This document shows positions 8,277 to 17,859 of a stretch of DNA of 43,405 bases, one piece after another. Under the pieces are notes generated by a model that worked only from the letters and a program-made list of their open reading frames with translations, was not told where the DNA came from and did not search any database. Each line of letters starts with the position of its first letter. The first letter of the stretch is position 1. This stretch comes from Ligilactobacillus saerimneri DSM 16049 (GTDB lineage: Bacteria; Bacillota; Bacilli; Lactobacillales; Lactobacillaceae). Made by a program: the position numbers and the translations under genes. The stretch lies in NCBI RefSeq assembly GCF_000423265.1, contig NZ_AUHQ01000018.1, positions 1 to 43,405 on the forward strand, written 5' to 3'.

Positions 8277-9535
8277 GCGTCAACCTCCTCAGTTTCAGCG
8301 TTGCCAGCAAATTTATGGAGTACCAAGTATGCAACTAAGGACACCACGATCCCCGTTAATGGGTTGATTGCAAAGTGCGGTGCCTGCGGGAAGAAACTCA
8401 GCACTACTGGAACAGCAGCAATCACAGCTCCCAGGACCCAAGAAACGATCCCGATCCATTTATAGTCAGGAACCACTGCTTCAGCATCAACTTTACCTTT
8501 GTTGATAACCCAATATGTGGCGCACATCACTCCAGCTGCTGGCGGAACCATTGCCCCCAAAAGGCTCATTGCTGGTTCAAAGTAATTCATGATCCCAACG
8601 ATTGCTAACACTGTTCCGACCATCCCAACGCCAAAAACCATAACTTTTTGGTATTTCTGAGGAATGCCAAACAAATTGTTAAAGGCAATCCCACCAGAAA
8701 AAGCGTTAATTACATTAACTTTCCAAGTAGCTAAAACTAGTGCTAAGCCCCCGACAATCGGTGTTGCCACCCGAACAAATAAAGTACTGATGTCATTGGA
8801 ATGATAAGCAATAGCTAGAATTGCCCCCACGGCAATCATCAGCACTCCTGCTGGAATCACTCCGAAAATAGCTGCTTTGACAACATCACTCCGTTTGGCT
8901 GTGTACTGCGAATAATCCCCCGCAATAACTGCCCCTAAAGCGAAGCCTCCCAATGTTGTTGTCAAACCACTAGCAAACGACATTGTCGTCTGTGGTTGGC
9001 AGCTCAGTAAGCTTTGCCACGATGTCGTATGTAATGCGACAAACAGGCCATAAATCACAACAATGATCAAGTATGGAACGGCAATATATGTTAACCACCG
9101 AACTGCTTTGATCCCATAAATCGCTGTGGCTACCATGATTACGCCCCATAACACATCTGCAAACCAGACGGGAATAGTAATATTGAATGATTGCAATAAC
9201 TTAACAAATGATGCCCCAGCAACATTGGCCTGAATCCCAAACCAACCTAAACATCCAATCGTGATTAACAAAGAGATTACCCGTTGTGACCCCTTCTTCC
9301 CAAAGGCATACTCAGCCGCCTTAACAGTTGGTTGACCTAAGTCAGAGCTTTGCATCCCTTGGAAAATCATGATAACCACCACCAGTGAGTATCCTACTAA
9401 TGCGGTGAGAAGTGTCTTGCTAAAGGTCATCCCAGCCACTAAAGTTCCCCCCAAGATAATACTTGGAATTGAAACCAAAGCACCTGCCCAAACAAAGGCT
9501 AAGCCCCACCAAGGTTGATTTTGCTTTTTCTCCAT
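8273..9535 (-). CDS. NCS1-family permease (cytosine permease-like)
   Basis: A 420-residue polytopic membrane protein with about 12 hydrophobic segments, related to CodB and other nucleobase-cation symporters of the NCS1 family. Visible family features are the N-terminal NQPWWGLAFVWAG, the GxxxG-rich TM1 (SIPSIILGGTLVAG) and GAVIAGDYSQYTAKRSDV near residue 200. It is the first gene of a three-gene operon with the DUF917 and HyuA-like genes. It therefore probably imports their substrate, perhaps a hydantoin-, allantoin- or pyrimidine-like ring. AGGAGG lies 7 nt before ATG at 9535. A palindromic operator lies just upstream at 9555-9584. True cytosine transport is doubtful because no deaminase is present. 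Confidence 0.85.
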   Translation of the reverse strand: MEKKQNQPWWGLAFVWAGALVSIPSIILGGTLVAGMTFSKTLLTALVGYSLVVVIMIFQGMQSSDLGQPTVKAAEYAFGKKGSQRVISLLITIGCLGWFGIQANVAGASFVKLLQSFNITIPVWFADVLWGVIMVATAIYGIKAVRWLTYIAVPYLIIVVIYGLFVALHTTSWQSLLSCQPQTTMSFASGLTTTLGGFALGAVIAGDYSQYTAKRSDVVKAAIFGVIPAGVLMIAVGAILAIAYHSNDISTLFVRVATPIVGGLALVLATWKVNVINAFSGGIAFNNLFGIPQKYQKVMVFGVGMVGTVLAIVGIMNYFEPAMSLLGAMVPPAAGVMCATYWVINKGKVDAEAVVPDYKWIGIVSWVLGAVIAAVPVVLSFFPQAPHFAINPLTGIVVSLVAYLVLHKFAGNAETEEVDA

Positions 9536-9554
9536 AAGCTATCCTCCTAATAAA

Positions 9555-9584
9555 ATGATGACTTTCCGATGAGAAAGTTATCAT
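9555..9584 (-). promoter_or_regulatory. Palindromic operator before the permease operon
   Basis: The arms ATGATGACTTTC and GAAAGTTATCAT match as an inverted repeat with one mismatch and a 6-bp spacer. On the minus strand the palindrome lies immediately downstream of a TATAAT box (9583-9588) and 19 bp upstream of the permease start, where a repressor would block initiation. No regulator gene is adjacent, so the binding protein is unknown. Confidence 0.65.
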
Positions 9585-9614
9585 TATACTAATATAATGA
9601 TAGTTGTATATCAA
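9583..9614 (-). promoter_or_regulatory. Probable promoter of the permease operon
   Basis: The minus strand holds a perfect TATAAT at 9588-9583. The best -35 candidate is TTGATA at 9614-9609, but the 20-bp spacer is long, which could mean the promoter depends on an activator or uses another -35. The -10 overlaps the outer edge of the palindrome. Confidence 0.5.
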
Positions 9615-9688
9615 GTATAATTTTAATAAAAAACACATATATTTTTAATTGTAAATTAATCAAAAGTTTTAAATATGCTTCAAATAAC

Positions 9689-9719
9689 AAAGGAGACTGG
9701 CTAAACCAGTCTCCTTTTT
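9689..9719. terminator. Terminator-like hairpin 1 downstream of the broken surface gene
   Basis: Stem AAAGGAGACTGG / CCAGTCTCCTTT with a 5-nt loop. The T run is better on the plus strand, so it may also insulate against plus-strand transcription toward the surface gene. Confidence 0.75.
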
Positions 9720-9736
9720 GGATAATCGCACAACAC

Positions 9737-9763
9737 AAAAAGGACGGCAATTGCCGTCCTTTT
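9737..9763. terminator. Terminator of the broken surface gene
   Basis: A perfect 26-bp palindrome, AAAAGGACGGCAA followed by its complement, with T runs on both strands. It lies 39 bp beyond the LPxTG gene's stop codon. With the hairpin at 9689 it forms a double terminator. Confidence 0.85.
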
Positions 9764-9801
9764 CGTGCCTCTTCAGACTAGTGAATTATTCTGACTAACT
9801 A

Positions 9802-12800
9802 CTAATCTTCTTTTCTCTTCTTGCTGCCGAGGCCAAACAAACCAAGTAAGCTCAGAATGATCAAGCCCAAACCTGTTGCCGCAGTAGCTGAAGCATCTTG
9901 CTCACCTGTTTGTGGCAACTTCTTCGCTGTCGTATCAGCGGTTGCTCCTTGAATCGATGCTGTCGTTCCTTGACCGTTATTCTTGGCATCACCAGCGTTA
10001 GCAACGTCACTTCCTTGCTTGGTTACCAACTGGCTTCCTAGAATAACGTCCTGAGAGCCATCAGGATAAGTGATCGTAGCCGTACCATCACTACCAATAG
10101 TTACCTGAGTCCCCTCTGGGAACTGGTCCTTATTGGCATTTTCGATACTTTCCTTAACCTGTTGCTTCTCTTCATCAGTCAGGTTATTTGGATCCTTGAC
10201 TTCAACCTTAGTCCCTGGAACTGTTGGATTAGTCTTATCGGCATCTGTCTTAGCTTCGACTACCTGGTCACCAGGAATCGTATCCTGGGAGCCATCTGGA
10301 TAGTTGTCCCATCAGCACCAACTGTAACCTCAGTGCCCTCTGGGAACTTATCCTTACTGATCTTACCTGCTTCAGGAGTGTAACTGTCACTCATCTTATT
10401 AGTGTGGACAGTAACTTTGACTTCTCTTTCGCTATTATCGGGGAAGTGAACCACTACGACCGCCGGAATATCTTTCCCCCCTTCACTGGTATCAACAGAA
10501 TCCTTCCAGCTGTATGTCGTTTCTTCTGGCATATCGCCAGCATTCTTGATTGCAGCTTCTGCATCATCAAGTGTCAATTGTGCACCAGGATCAACAGTTA
10601 CTTCGCCCCTTGCGGGTTATACAAGGAATTATCCTGCTTTATAATCCGAATTGTCACTGGAACTTCCTTCCAGCTTCCATCTTGGAACTTAACGGACATG
10701 ACAGCAGTAACATCTTTACTTTTTTCGCCTGGAGCAAATTCTGGACTAATATCCGGGGCCACTTTCCATTCAATCGGTGTGCTAGTATTGCGCTTATCTA
10801 GACCAGTACTGTTAGCTTGGTCAATACTCTTTTCCGGATCAATGTCATTTACACTAGTACCGAATGGCACTTCTTGAACCTGCGTTGCGATTGTAGCATT
10901 AGTTGCTTGGGTGTTGGATCCATCAGCATTCTTAACTTCAGCATGAACAACTACTACCTCACTGGAACCATCTGGATAGATTACCAATACTTCCCCCGGT
11001 CTTCGAACCTGCGGTAATCGTATCGATTACACCATCGTTGCCGTTCCATTCAAAAGTTGTTCCCTGTGGTAAATCATTGATATTCGTGATGAAGTCTTGT
11101 GGCTTAACAGTATCTTTCAGATTATAAATCTTGTCTTGCGTCTCTGGTGTGTACTTTGCACTTTGCGACGTAACGTTAATGTTTACCGCCACGTCCCGGC
11201 TAAACCCATCGGAGAATTCGATATGGACTGTTGCTGGTACAGCAACTGATTCTTCGCCCTTCATATCCGGTTTTGTAACCGGTGTTTCCTTCCAGTCAAG
11301 GCTGGTTACCGTTACCCCCTCAGGCAGGTTAGTTACTTCAACCGCATCACTTGCCTGTGGTGCCGGTGCCCCCAATCAACAGTTTGATCATGGGTAATGT
11401 ACTTGGCATTATCAGCCGCCTTATCAGAGTCAGTTGGTTTGACCCCATCAAGTGCATTCCAAGCATCGTTTACTCTTGGGTCAACTGCTGGGTTGCATTC
11501 AAGTCTAAGTAACCACCATTAGCCCGGCTCAGGTACTTATTAGCTTCAACTGCTACCTGGTCATAAGTGTCCTTATCTTCTTGGGTATCGTAAACATACT
11601 TGTCAGAGTTGCGGGTATTAACGACCATCCGTTCACTCGGACCACCGTAACCCCCCACGCTTTGACCTAATTTCATCATTGCGTCATCCAGAGCATAACC
11701 ATCAGCGACTGCTTGGTCAATTGCCTCCTGAGTGGTCGCCTCGGCGATCTTTTGCTTAACCGCCTTGATCTGGGCATCGTTGAGGTACTTCGGACTGAAC
11801 TTAGCGATCGCAGTGTCTGGGTTGACAAAGTTGTCGATCACTTCTTCAGCTGTAACTGGTAACCACTTACCATTGGCATCGGTCTTACCAACCCGCTGTT
11901 CCCCATTAGCGAGGAAGCCGTCCCAGAATCCACTGTTTTGGTGGGAGGCAAAGCCAGCGACCAACCCAGAGAATTGGGCCCACCATTGGAATATTTATTC
12001 GCGGTATTTTCCTTCAGGTATGCTTGGTAACTGTCATCGTGAGTCGTATCAAAGCTAATGGTAAAGGTCGAGTGTTGGGAGTAGTCGTTTGCTAGTGACC
12101 CCCATGATCCCCATGACTTCAAGGATACTAGGGTCCCAAAGTCAAGACTCGAGAAGGCCCCATTAGCATTAAAGTCGATTTCTGACAGAATGTTGTCGTG
12201 AATCAAGTATTCACCGTTGGCTCCCCCTTGGACCTCGCCGCTCCGGACGTGAATGTCGTTGTTGGCGTAGATTCCACGACCACCACCGTTGTAGGTCTTC
12301 CCATCAGATCCAATGTCGCTAGAATCACCTCTAAAGAAGATATTATCAATGTCTTTGCGGCCGTTATATTGGTCAGCGGTAATGTAGTAGACCCCTTGGA
12401 TGTACTGGTTCCCGTACTTATTATTCGCAGGCTTTAAAGTGTCCGAGTTCACCAAACCCATTTCGTCAATATCCGTCTTGGGGTTAAAGGTCTGGACGAC
12501 GTGAGTTTCCACAGGATTGTTCCCGTAGGCGTCCTCGTCCCGAGAATAACTATTAACTGTGTTCTTACTAGTATCCGTATCAATAACAATACTAATGTCG
12601 CCATCGATCTTGTAGTCCTAGGTCAGAATGAAAGCAAAGCCAGCGTTCTGCAACCCCTTCACATTGCCGTCCTTAGAGAACCCCTTATTCGGGAAGAAAA
12701 CAATTGTCCAGTGAGTCTTGCCGTTACCCAGGTCTTCCTTAGCAATAACAATATTTTCCCGCACCCAACTTTCTGGTAAACCAGTGTTAGCGGAGGCGGT

Positions 12801-13481
12801 AATATCGGCTACCTTGTAGACTTTGTTTTGGCCATCTTCAAAGATGACCTTGTACCAGTTGCCGTCCTTGCCTTGGAAGATATTAGACCCAGCGTTGTCT
12901 GCCGAGCTGAGCCCCGTCTGCTTGGCCAACTGATTATTATCAGTTGTCGTAGTGGTTGGGGTTGCTACACTCGCTGCCCGTAAGCGTGGCTGAGTCGTAG
13001 TGCTACTAGTATTAGTGGTCGTTGTTGCTGCTGGCTGACTTGCATTAGCTGGTTGGTTAGTGTTGGTCGTAGAAGTTACCGCAGGGTTAACTTTATCCTC
13101 ACTAGTTGCCGTCGTCGCCGCTGGCTGCTCAGTCACTGGCTTGGTACTGTTGTCACTAGTAGTGGTTGAAGCAGCTTCCTTATCAGCTGTTGTCGCTGTA
13201 TTAGCAGCATCTGTTGTCGTAGTAGTATCCTTAGGTGTTGTCGAATCATTATTCTGCAACGTCACTTCCTGATCAGTCAAAACTGTCGGAGTTGAGGCAG
13301 TTGCATTAGTCGTTTCACTACTGGTTGTATCAGCAGAAACGTGTTTGTTTCCATGTCCGGTTAAAAATGTAAAACCAAGCAAAACAGACACTACCCCCAC
13401 GGATAGTTTCCGAATGGTGAAGTGCTGTTTGCGAGGCATCGCTTTGTAATCAAGTAATTAGCGATTATTTTTTGATACCAT
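9802..13481 (-). pseudogene. Broken YSIRK/LPxTG surface protein with Rib-like repeats
   Basis: About 1,225 codons of a cell-wall protein, broken many times. The ancestral start is ATG at 13481 (MVSKNNR), with TAA at codon 8 (13458-13460); the frame then continues into the YSIRK signal (FTIRKLSVGVVSVLLG), a Thr/Ala-rich linker and a folded N-terminal region. A second in-frame stop, TAG, is at 12618-12620. Frame changes follow near 11965, 11493, 11371 (5 C's where 6 are needed), 10995 (one extra C), 10607 (4 C's where 5 are needed) and 10301 (about 10 bp missing relative to the sister repeat). Joining the frames restores repeat modules (FPEGT.VT.G.DGT...YPDGSQD) and a C-terminal LPQTGEQ, helix and KKRKED anchor. 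Flanking genes are intact. Either it is true recent decay or the sequence has local errors. The ancestral role was probably adhesion. Confidence 0.9.
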
Positions 13482-13845
13482 AGTACTTCGGCCGTATCGG
13501 CCTCTCCCTCCATTCAATAAACCTCATTGCATCCTAACAATAAATTATTATTCCATAATTTTTATGAAATCACTTATATTATAATTGTAACGTATTCTTA
13601 TATTTAAATGATATTTTAATGCTTATCTTGTGGTTCGAATGACTTGTCTGTACATTTTATCTAGGCTAATTATTTAATTTTTGCCAAATATTACTATTTT
13701 TTTGAAAAGTTATAAAGAAAATTGTTTTTATATAAATAGTAGCATCGGTTAAAATAATAAAAATTAAATTACAATAATTATCTGTTTTTCATGAGCTTTC
13801 TTGTCTATCTAAAACTATAAATTCAATGCGAGGTGCAACTCTTTT
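13482..13845. other. AT-rich divergent intergenic region
   Basis: These 364 bp separate the broken surface gene (minus) from the ADP-ribosylglycohydrolase gene (plus). The sequence is much richer in A and T than its neighbours and has no credible ORF. A small GC-rich palindrome, GGCCG-TAT-CGGCC (13490-13502), sits between the GGAGG-like site and the ancestral start of the surface gene. No promoter with both boxes at good spacing was found for either gene. Confidence 0.5.
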
Positions 13846-14826
13846 ATGAATACAAAAATTACTAACTGCCTACTGGGAGGTGCCTTGGGAGATTCCTTAG
13901 GTTATCCCATCGAATTCATGTTATCACCAACCGAAGTCTACCATTGCTATGGGGTAAAATACCTGACCTTCACTAATTTTCCAGTACGCCCCTTAATTTC
14001 CGATGACACACAAATGACTTTATTTACCGCCCTGGGACTTTTAGCACCGGGCGATCACCTAACTAATCTCTGGCACAGTTATCAAGACTGGCTCGAAACT
14101 CAGTGGAAACCAGATCAAACCGCTATGGCTCAGCCCCCTAGGAGCTATTTGACTTCCTATCCTGACCTGTTTAACAGTCGCGAACCTGGACGAACCTGCC
14201 TCCAAGCACTTGCACATCAGGTGCCAGGAACTTTAAGCAAACCGCTCAATAACAGTAAAGGCTGTGGGGCCCTGATGCGGGTCGCCCCGGTGGGCTTTCT
14301 CCCCGAACCACTAGCAGTAACCATCGCCCTCGGTGCCCGTAGCGCCGCTCTTACTCATGGTCACCCTTTGAGTAGCCTAGCTGCTGGCTTCATGGCCGGC
14401 TTGATTCATTCTTTGTTAGGAGGAGCCCCGCTTACCCCCGCTACGGTGCATACAACATTGGATTTTACTATTGAACATTTAGCCATGCTTCCTACTCGTA
14501 CAACCTTCGCCAATTATATCCAAACAGCCATCAATTTAACCACCAATTCTGCTTCCGACCAGACTAATATCACCCAATTGGGAGCTGGTTGGGTTGCTGA
14601 AGAAGCCCTGGCCATTGCACTTTACTGTGCGCTCAAATATCAAAACCGTCCTCTGCAAGCCATTGAAGTCGCTGTCAACCATGGTGGTGATTCAGATTCA
14701 ACTGGCGCTTTAACCGGGCAAATTGTCGGTATCTGCCAGCAGGATACTAACTGGTTACCGGCCACTTACTTAAAGCGACTCGAATTACGAGAATTGATCA
14801 TTCGGGTGGCAAACGAATTTACTTAA
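13846..14826 (+). CDS. ADP-ribosylglycohydrolase (DraG-like) family protein
   Basis: A 326-residue cytoplasmic enzyme of the ADP-ribosyl-(dinitrogen reductase) hydrolase family, which removes ADP-ribose from proteins or small molecules using two metal ions. The family residues are all present: GGALGDSLGYPIEF (about 11-24), SDDTQMT (52-58, metal ligands), GCGALMRVAPVGF, THGHPLSSLAAG, and the C-terminal NHGGDSDSTGAL (D282, D284, T286). The start ATG has GAGGTG about 9 nt upstream. It is monocistronic and ends at a terminator shared with smpB. No ADP-ribosyltransferase or macrodomain gene is in the window, so its substrate is unknown. It looks catalytically complete. Confidence 0.9.
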   Translation: MNTKITNCLLGGALGDSLGYPIEFMLSPTEVYHCYGVKYLTFTNFPVRPLISDDTQMTLFTALGLLAPGDHLTNLWHSYQDWLETQWKPDQTAMAQPPRSYLTSYPDLFNSREPGRTCLQALAHQVPGTLSKPLNNSKGCGALMRVAPVGFLPEPLAVTIALGARSAALTHGHPLSSLAAGFMAGLIHSLLGGAPLTPATVHTTLDFTIEHLAMLPTRTTFANYIQTAINLTTNSASDQTNITQLGAGWVAEEALAIALYCALKYQNRPLQAIEVAVNHGGDSDSTGALTGQIVGICQQDTNWLPATYLKRLELRELIIRVANEFT

Positions 14827-14850
14827 TCATTATTTACTGACCATAATACA

Positions 14851-14890
14851 AAACCCCTGGGAAACGAACTATCGTCCTTCCCAGGGGTTT
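14851..14890. terminator. Bidirectional terminator between convergent genes
   Basis: Stem AAACCCCTGGGAA / TTCCCAGGGGTTT with a 14-nt loop, placed between the end of the ADP-ribosylglycohydrolase gene (plus) and the end of smpB (minus). A and T runs flank both sides. Confidence 0.9.
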
Positions 14891-14907
14891 GTTGTGGATA
14901 TGTTTTC

Positions 14908-15372
14908 CTAGCGAAAATTCTTGAGGGTTCGCCGAATTTCACGTTCTTGATCCCGGCGCTTAATAGTTTCTCGCTTGTCGTAATCGTGTTTCCCTTTGGC
15001 AACACCAAGCAATACTTTAGCAAAGCCATTTTTGATGTAGACTTTGAGCGGAACAAGTGTAATTCCTTTATTGCTTGTTTCTCCAACTAACCGTTGGATC
15101 TCCTTTTTGTGGAGCAAAAGCTTGCGGTTCCGTAACGGGTCATGATTAAAAATATTACCATGATCATATGGTGAAATATGCACATTCATCAACCATGCTT
15201 CCCCATTGCGAATCTGAGCAAACCCATCTTTCAAAGTGATGCGGCTGGCTCGGACAGATTTAATTTCTGTTCCCGTAAGCATAATTCCCGCTTCGACAGT
15301 ACTCAAAATATTGTAGTCGTGACGTGCTTTTTTATTCTGTGCTAATGGTTTGTCGAATTGTTTTTTCTTCAT
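14908..15372 (-). CDS. smpB: SsrA-binding protein SmpB
   Basis: A 154-residue RNA-binding protein that escorts tmRNA to stalled ribosomes in trans-translation. The sequence is typical throughout: [20 protein letters not shown] near the N-terminus, [19 protein letters not shown], and the basic C-terminal tail [20 protein letters not shown], which inserts into the ribosomal mRNA channel. Length is normal. It follows rnr by 37 bp on the same strand, as in many Firmicutes, which fits the joint role of RNase R and trans-translation in mRNA and protein quality control. The tmRNA gene itself is not in this window. Confidence 0.97.
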   Translation of the reverse strand: MKKKQFDKPLAQNKKARHDYNILSTVEAGIMLTGTEIKSVRASRITLKDGFAQIRNGEAWLMNVHISPYDHGNIFNHDPLRNRKLLLHKKEIQRLVGETSNKGITLVPLKVYIKNGFAKVLLGVAKGKHDYDKRETIKRRDQEREIRRTLKNFR

Positions 15373-15409
15373 AGCTGTTCAAACCTCCTCATCACAACTA
15401 TTTGTTTTT

Positions 15410-17806
15410 TTAATACTTTCGTTTCTTAAAGTTCCGGTGGTGACGGTTTTTATTGTTGCCCCGGTGTTCCCGCTTATCGTGTCGGTCGTATTTCTTCTTG
15501 AAGCCACCTTTGAAGTTTTTACCCTTCTTGTCATCAAACTTCCGCTTATGGAAATGCTTATTGCCCTCCATCCGCTCGCGATCCCGTTCCGGAATTTCAT
15601 CCTTGAACCGTTCTAAAAGATCACTGGTTGGCATTTCTTTGGCATTAACTAGCTTGAAGTTAATTTCTTTTTGCTCAACATTTACCGCAATCAGCTTTAC
15701 TTTGATTGGTTGACCAATTCTAAAGGTCCGTTTATACCGCCGCCCCACTAACGCCATTTGCTTTTCTAAGAAGATATAGTAGTCATCCCCTAATTCACTA
15801 ATATGAATCAGACCTTCAACCGTATTTGGAAGTTGCACGAACATTCCAAACTTAGTCACGGAACTAACAATTGCTTCAAAGACTTCACCGACACGGTCAG
15901 ACATGTACTCAGCCTTCTTGGTAGCATCGGTATCTCGTTCAGCATCAATTGCTCGCCGTTCCATTTCGGAACTGTGGGTAGCAATTTCCGGTAACTTATT
16001 GATAAATTCTGCTTGAGCATCCTTTTCAATACCGTTTTCGCGGTAGTACCGAGCCATCCGGTGAACCATCAAGTCCGGATACCGCCGAATTGGTGAGGTA
16101 AAGTGGGTATAGTCAACCGCAGCTAACCCAAAGTGGCCCAGTGGCTGGTCAGAATACTTGGCTTGTTGCATTGAGCGTAGCATTAACGTCGAAATCATCG
16201 GTTCCTCTGGCTTGCCGGCAACCTTCTTGAGAATTTGTTGCAAAACTTTAGGTTCCAAGTCTGCAATCTTACCATGAACTTCAATCCCAAAGGAAGCCAA
16301 TACTTCGTAAAACGACTTAATCTTTTCATCCTTTGGTTTTTCGTGGATCCGGTACAAGAATGGTACGTGCAGGTCGTTAAAATGCTTAGCAACTGTTTCA
16401 TTGGCTGCTAACATAAACGATTCAACCATTCGTTCACTCGTTCCCCGTTCCCGGAGTTGGATATCTACTGGGTGCCCTTGCTCGTCAACAATAATCTTAG
16501 CTTCAGTATCCTCAAATTCGATTGCGCCCCGCTTTTTACGCATCTTGAGTAAGATTTTGTGCAAAGCCTTCATATCTTGGAACATTGGTACTAAGTCCGC
16601 ATACCGTTCTTTCAGCTTAGCATCATCTGATTCCAAAATCTTGTTAATAGCAACGTAAGTCATCCGTTCCGTAGACTTGATTACACTAGGGAAAATTTCA
16701 TGAGCGACAACTTCCCCTTGGGGAGTAATTTCCATCTCACATGTCATTGCCAACCGCTCTACATGGGGATTCAGTGAACAGATCCCATTGGATAACTTTG
16801 GTGGGAGCATCGGAATTACCCGGTCGGTCAAATAAACCGACGTTCCTCGTTCAAAGGCTTCGCGATCTAAAGGTGTTCCAGGCGTTACGTAGTGGGATAC
16901 ATCCGCAATGTGAACGCCAAGGTGGTAATTACCATTAGGCAGTTGCCATACGTTGACCGCATCATCCAAATCTTTGGATTCAATACTATCAATTGTAACT
17001 AATTTTTGGTCGGTTAAATCCCGCCGTCCTTCTTTTTCCGCAGGTGTTACTTCATCAGGAATATCTTTGATTTGTTCCAAAACATCTTCAGGAAAGGCAG
17101 TTGGAATGTTGTGTTGGTAAACAATTTCCAAAATATCCATTCCTGGGTCGTTGACGTTCCCAATGGTCTTAATCGCAACTACCTTGATAATCCCCGGCAA
17201 ATGAGGGTCTGGATAGGCTGAAATATCAGCCAAAATTACTTCTCCTGGTACTGGGTGAAGTCCAGTGTCTTCCACCATGAAGCGATACATTGACAGCTTC
17301 TTGTCTTTGATGTGCATTGTTCCCAAAATTCCTTTAGGAAGCTGTTCTTCATCATTGACTTCAAACGCCCCTACCACTTGGGTCAAAGCGTGTTCCTTGA
17401 TCGCTGTCACTTTACCTTCTGGGCGAATTCCTTTTTCAGGATCACCTGGCGTTACCATCTCAACTTCAACAGTATCGCCATTGAGGGCCGACTTGGTTTG
17501 GGTCGGATTGATAAAGAAATCTTGTTCTTCCGGATCAATAGTAACAAAACCAAAACCCCGGTCATTTGCATGAAAGACCCCTTCAAACTTAGGCTTAGTC
17601 TTATCTTCAGCCAGAGTGAAAGCACCATTTTGGTTCAAAGTAATTTTATGTTCATGTTCAAGGTCAGCCAGTGCCTTGACGACAAACTTAAACTGGCCCG
17701 CCTTAGTCATTTGTAGCTCGTCCACTAATTGTTGTACGGTAAATTCATCCGTTGCCGATGCCATGAAGCGTGACATCAGGTCGACTTTTAACTGTTCTTT
17801 TTCCAT
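15410..17806 (-). CDS. rnr: Ribonuclease R
   Basis: A 798-residue processive 3'-5' exoribonuclease that degrades structured RNA. Order of domains: an N-terminal helix-turn-helix-like region (1-60), two cold-shock domains (about 70-215), the RNB catalytic domain (about 250-585) with DSIESKDLDDAVNVW carrying the metal-binding aspartates, and an S1 domain (about 630-710, GEVFEAIVSSVTKFGMFVQL). A long Lys/Arg/His-rich tail (about 730-798) probably binds RNA or SmpB. GAGGAA lies before ATG at 17806. It sits between secG and smpB in what is likely one transcription unit, though a weak terminator-like hairpin separates it from secG. Confidence 0.97.
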   Translation of the reverse strand: MEKEQLKVDLMSRFMASATDEFTVQQLVDELQMTKAGQFKFVVKALADLEHEHKITLNQNGAFTLAEDKTKPKFEGVFHANDRGFGFVTIDPEEQDFFINPTQTKSALNGDTVEVEMVTPGDPEKGIRPEGKVTAIKEHALTQVVGAFEVNDEEQLPKGILGTMHIKDKKLSMYRFMVEDTGLHPVPGEVILADISAYPDPHLPGIIKVVAIKTIGNVNDPGMDILEIVYQHNIPTAFPEDVLEQIKDIPDEVTPAEKEGRRDLTDQKLVTIDSIESKDLDDAVNVWQLPNGNYHLGVHIADVSHYVTPGTPLDREAFERGTSVYLTDRVIPMLPPKLSNGICSLNPHVERLAMTCEMEITPQGEVVAHEIFPSVIKSTERMTYVAINKILESDDAKLKERYADLVPMFQDMKALHKILLKMRKKRGAIEFEDTEAKIIVDEQGHPVDIQLRERGTSERMVESFMLAANETVAKHFNDLHVPFLYRIHEKPKDEKIKSFYEVLASFGIEVHGKIADLEPKVLQQILKKVAGKPEEPMISTLMLRSMQQAKYSDQPLGHFGLAAVDYTHFTSPIRRYPDLMVHRMARYYRENGIEKDAQAEFINKLPEIATHSSEMERRAIDAERDTDATKKAEYMSDRVGEVFEAIVSSVTKFGMFVQLPNTVEGLIHISELGDDYYIFLEKQMALVGRRYKRTFRIGQPIKVKLIAVNVEQKEINFKLVNAKEMPTSDLLERFKDEIPERDRERMEGNKHFHKRKFDDKKGKNFKGGFKKKYDRHDKREHRGNNKNRHHRNFKKRKY

Positions 17807-17859
17807 TAAATTCCTCGCTTATCTCAGTAATGTTATTATTTCGACTTTTTCAATAAAAA

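Noticed and set aside
14820-14910. tmRNA gene next to smpB
   Set aside because: Only a terminator fits between smpB and the convergent gene; no tRNA-like ends or tag reading frame are visible.
14823-15086. 87-residue minus-strand reading frame overlapping the end of smpB
   Set aside because: It runs through the bidirectional terminator at 14851-14890 and overlaps smpB in another frame, with no family resemblance.
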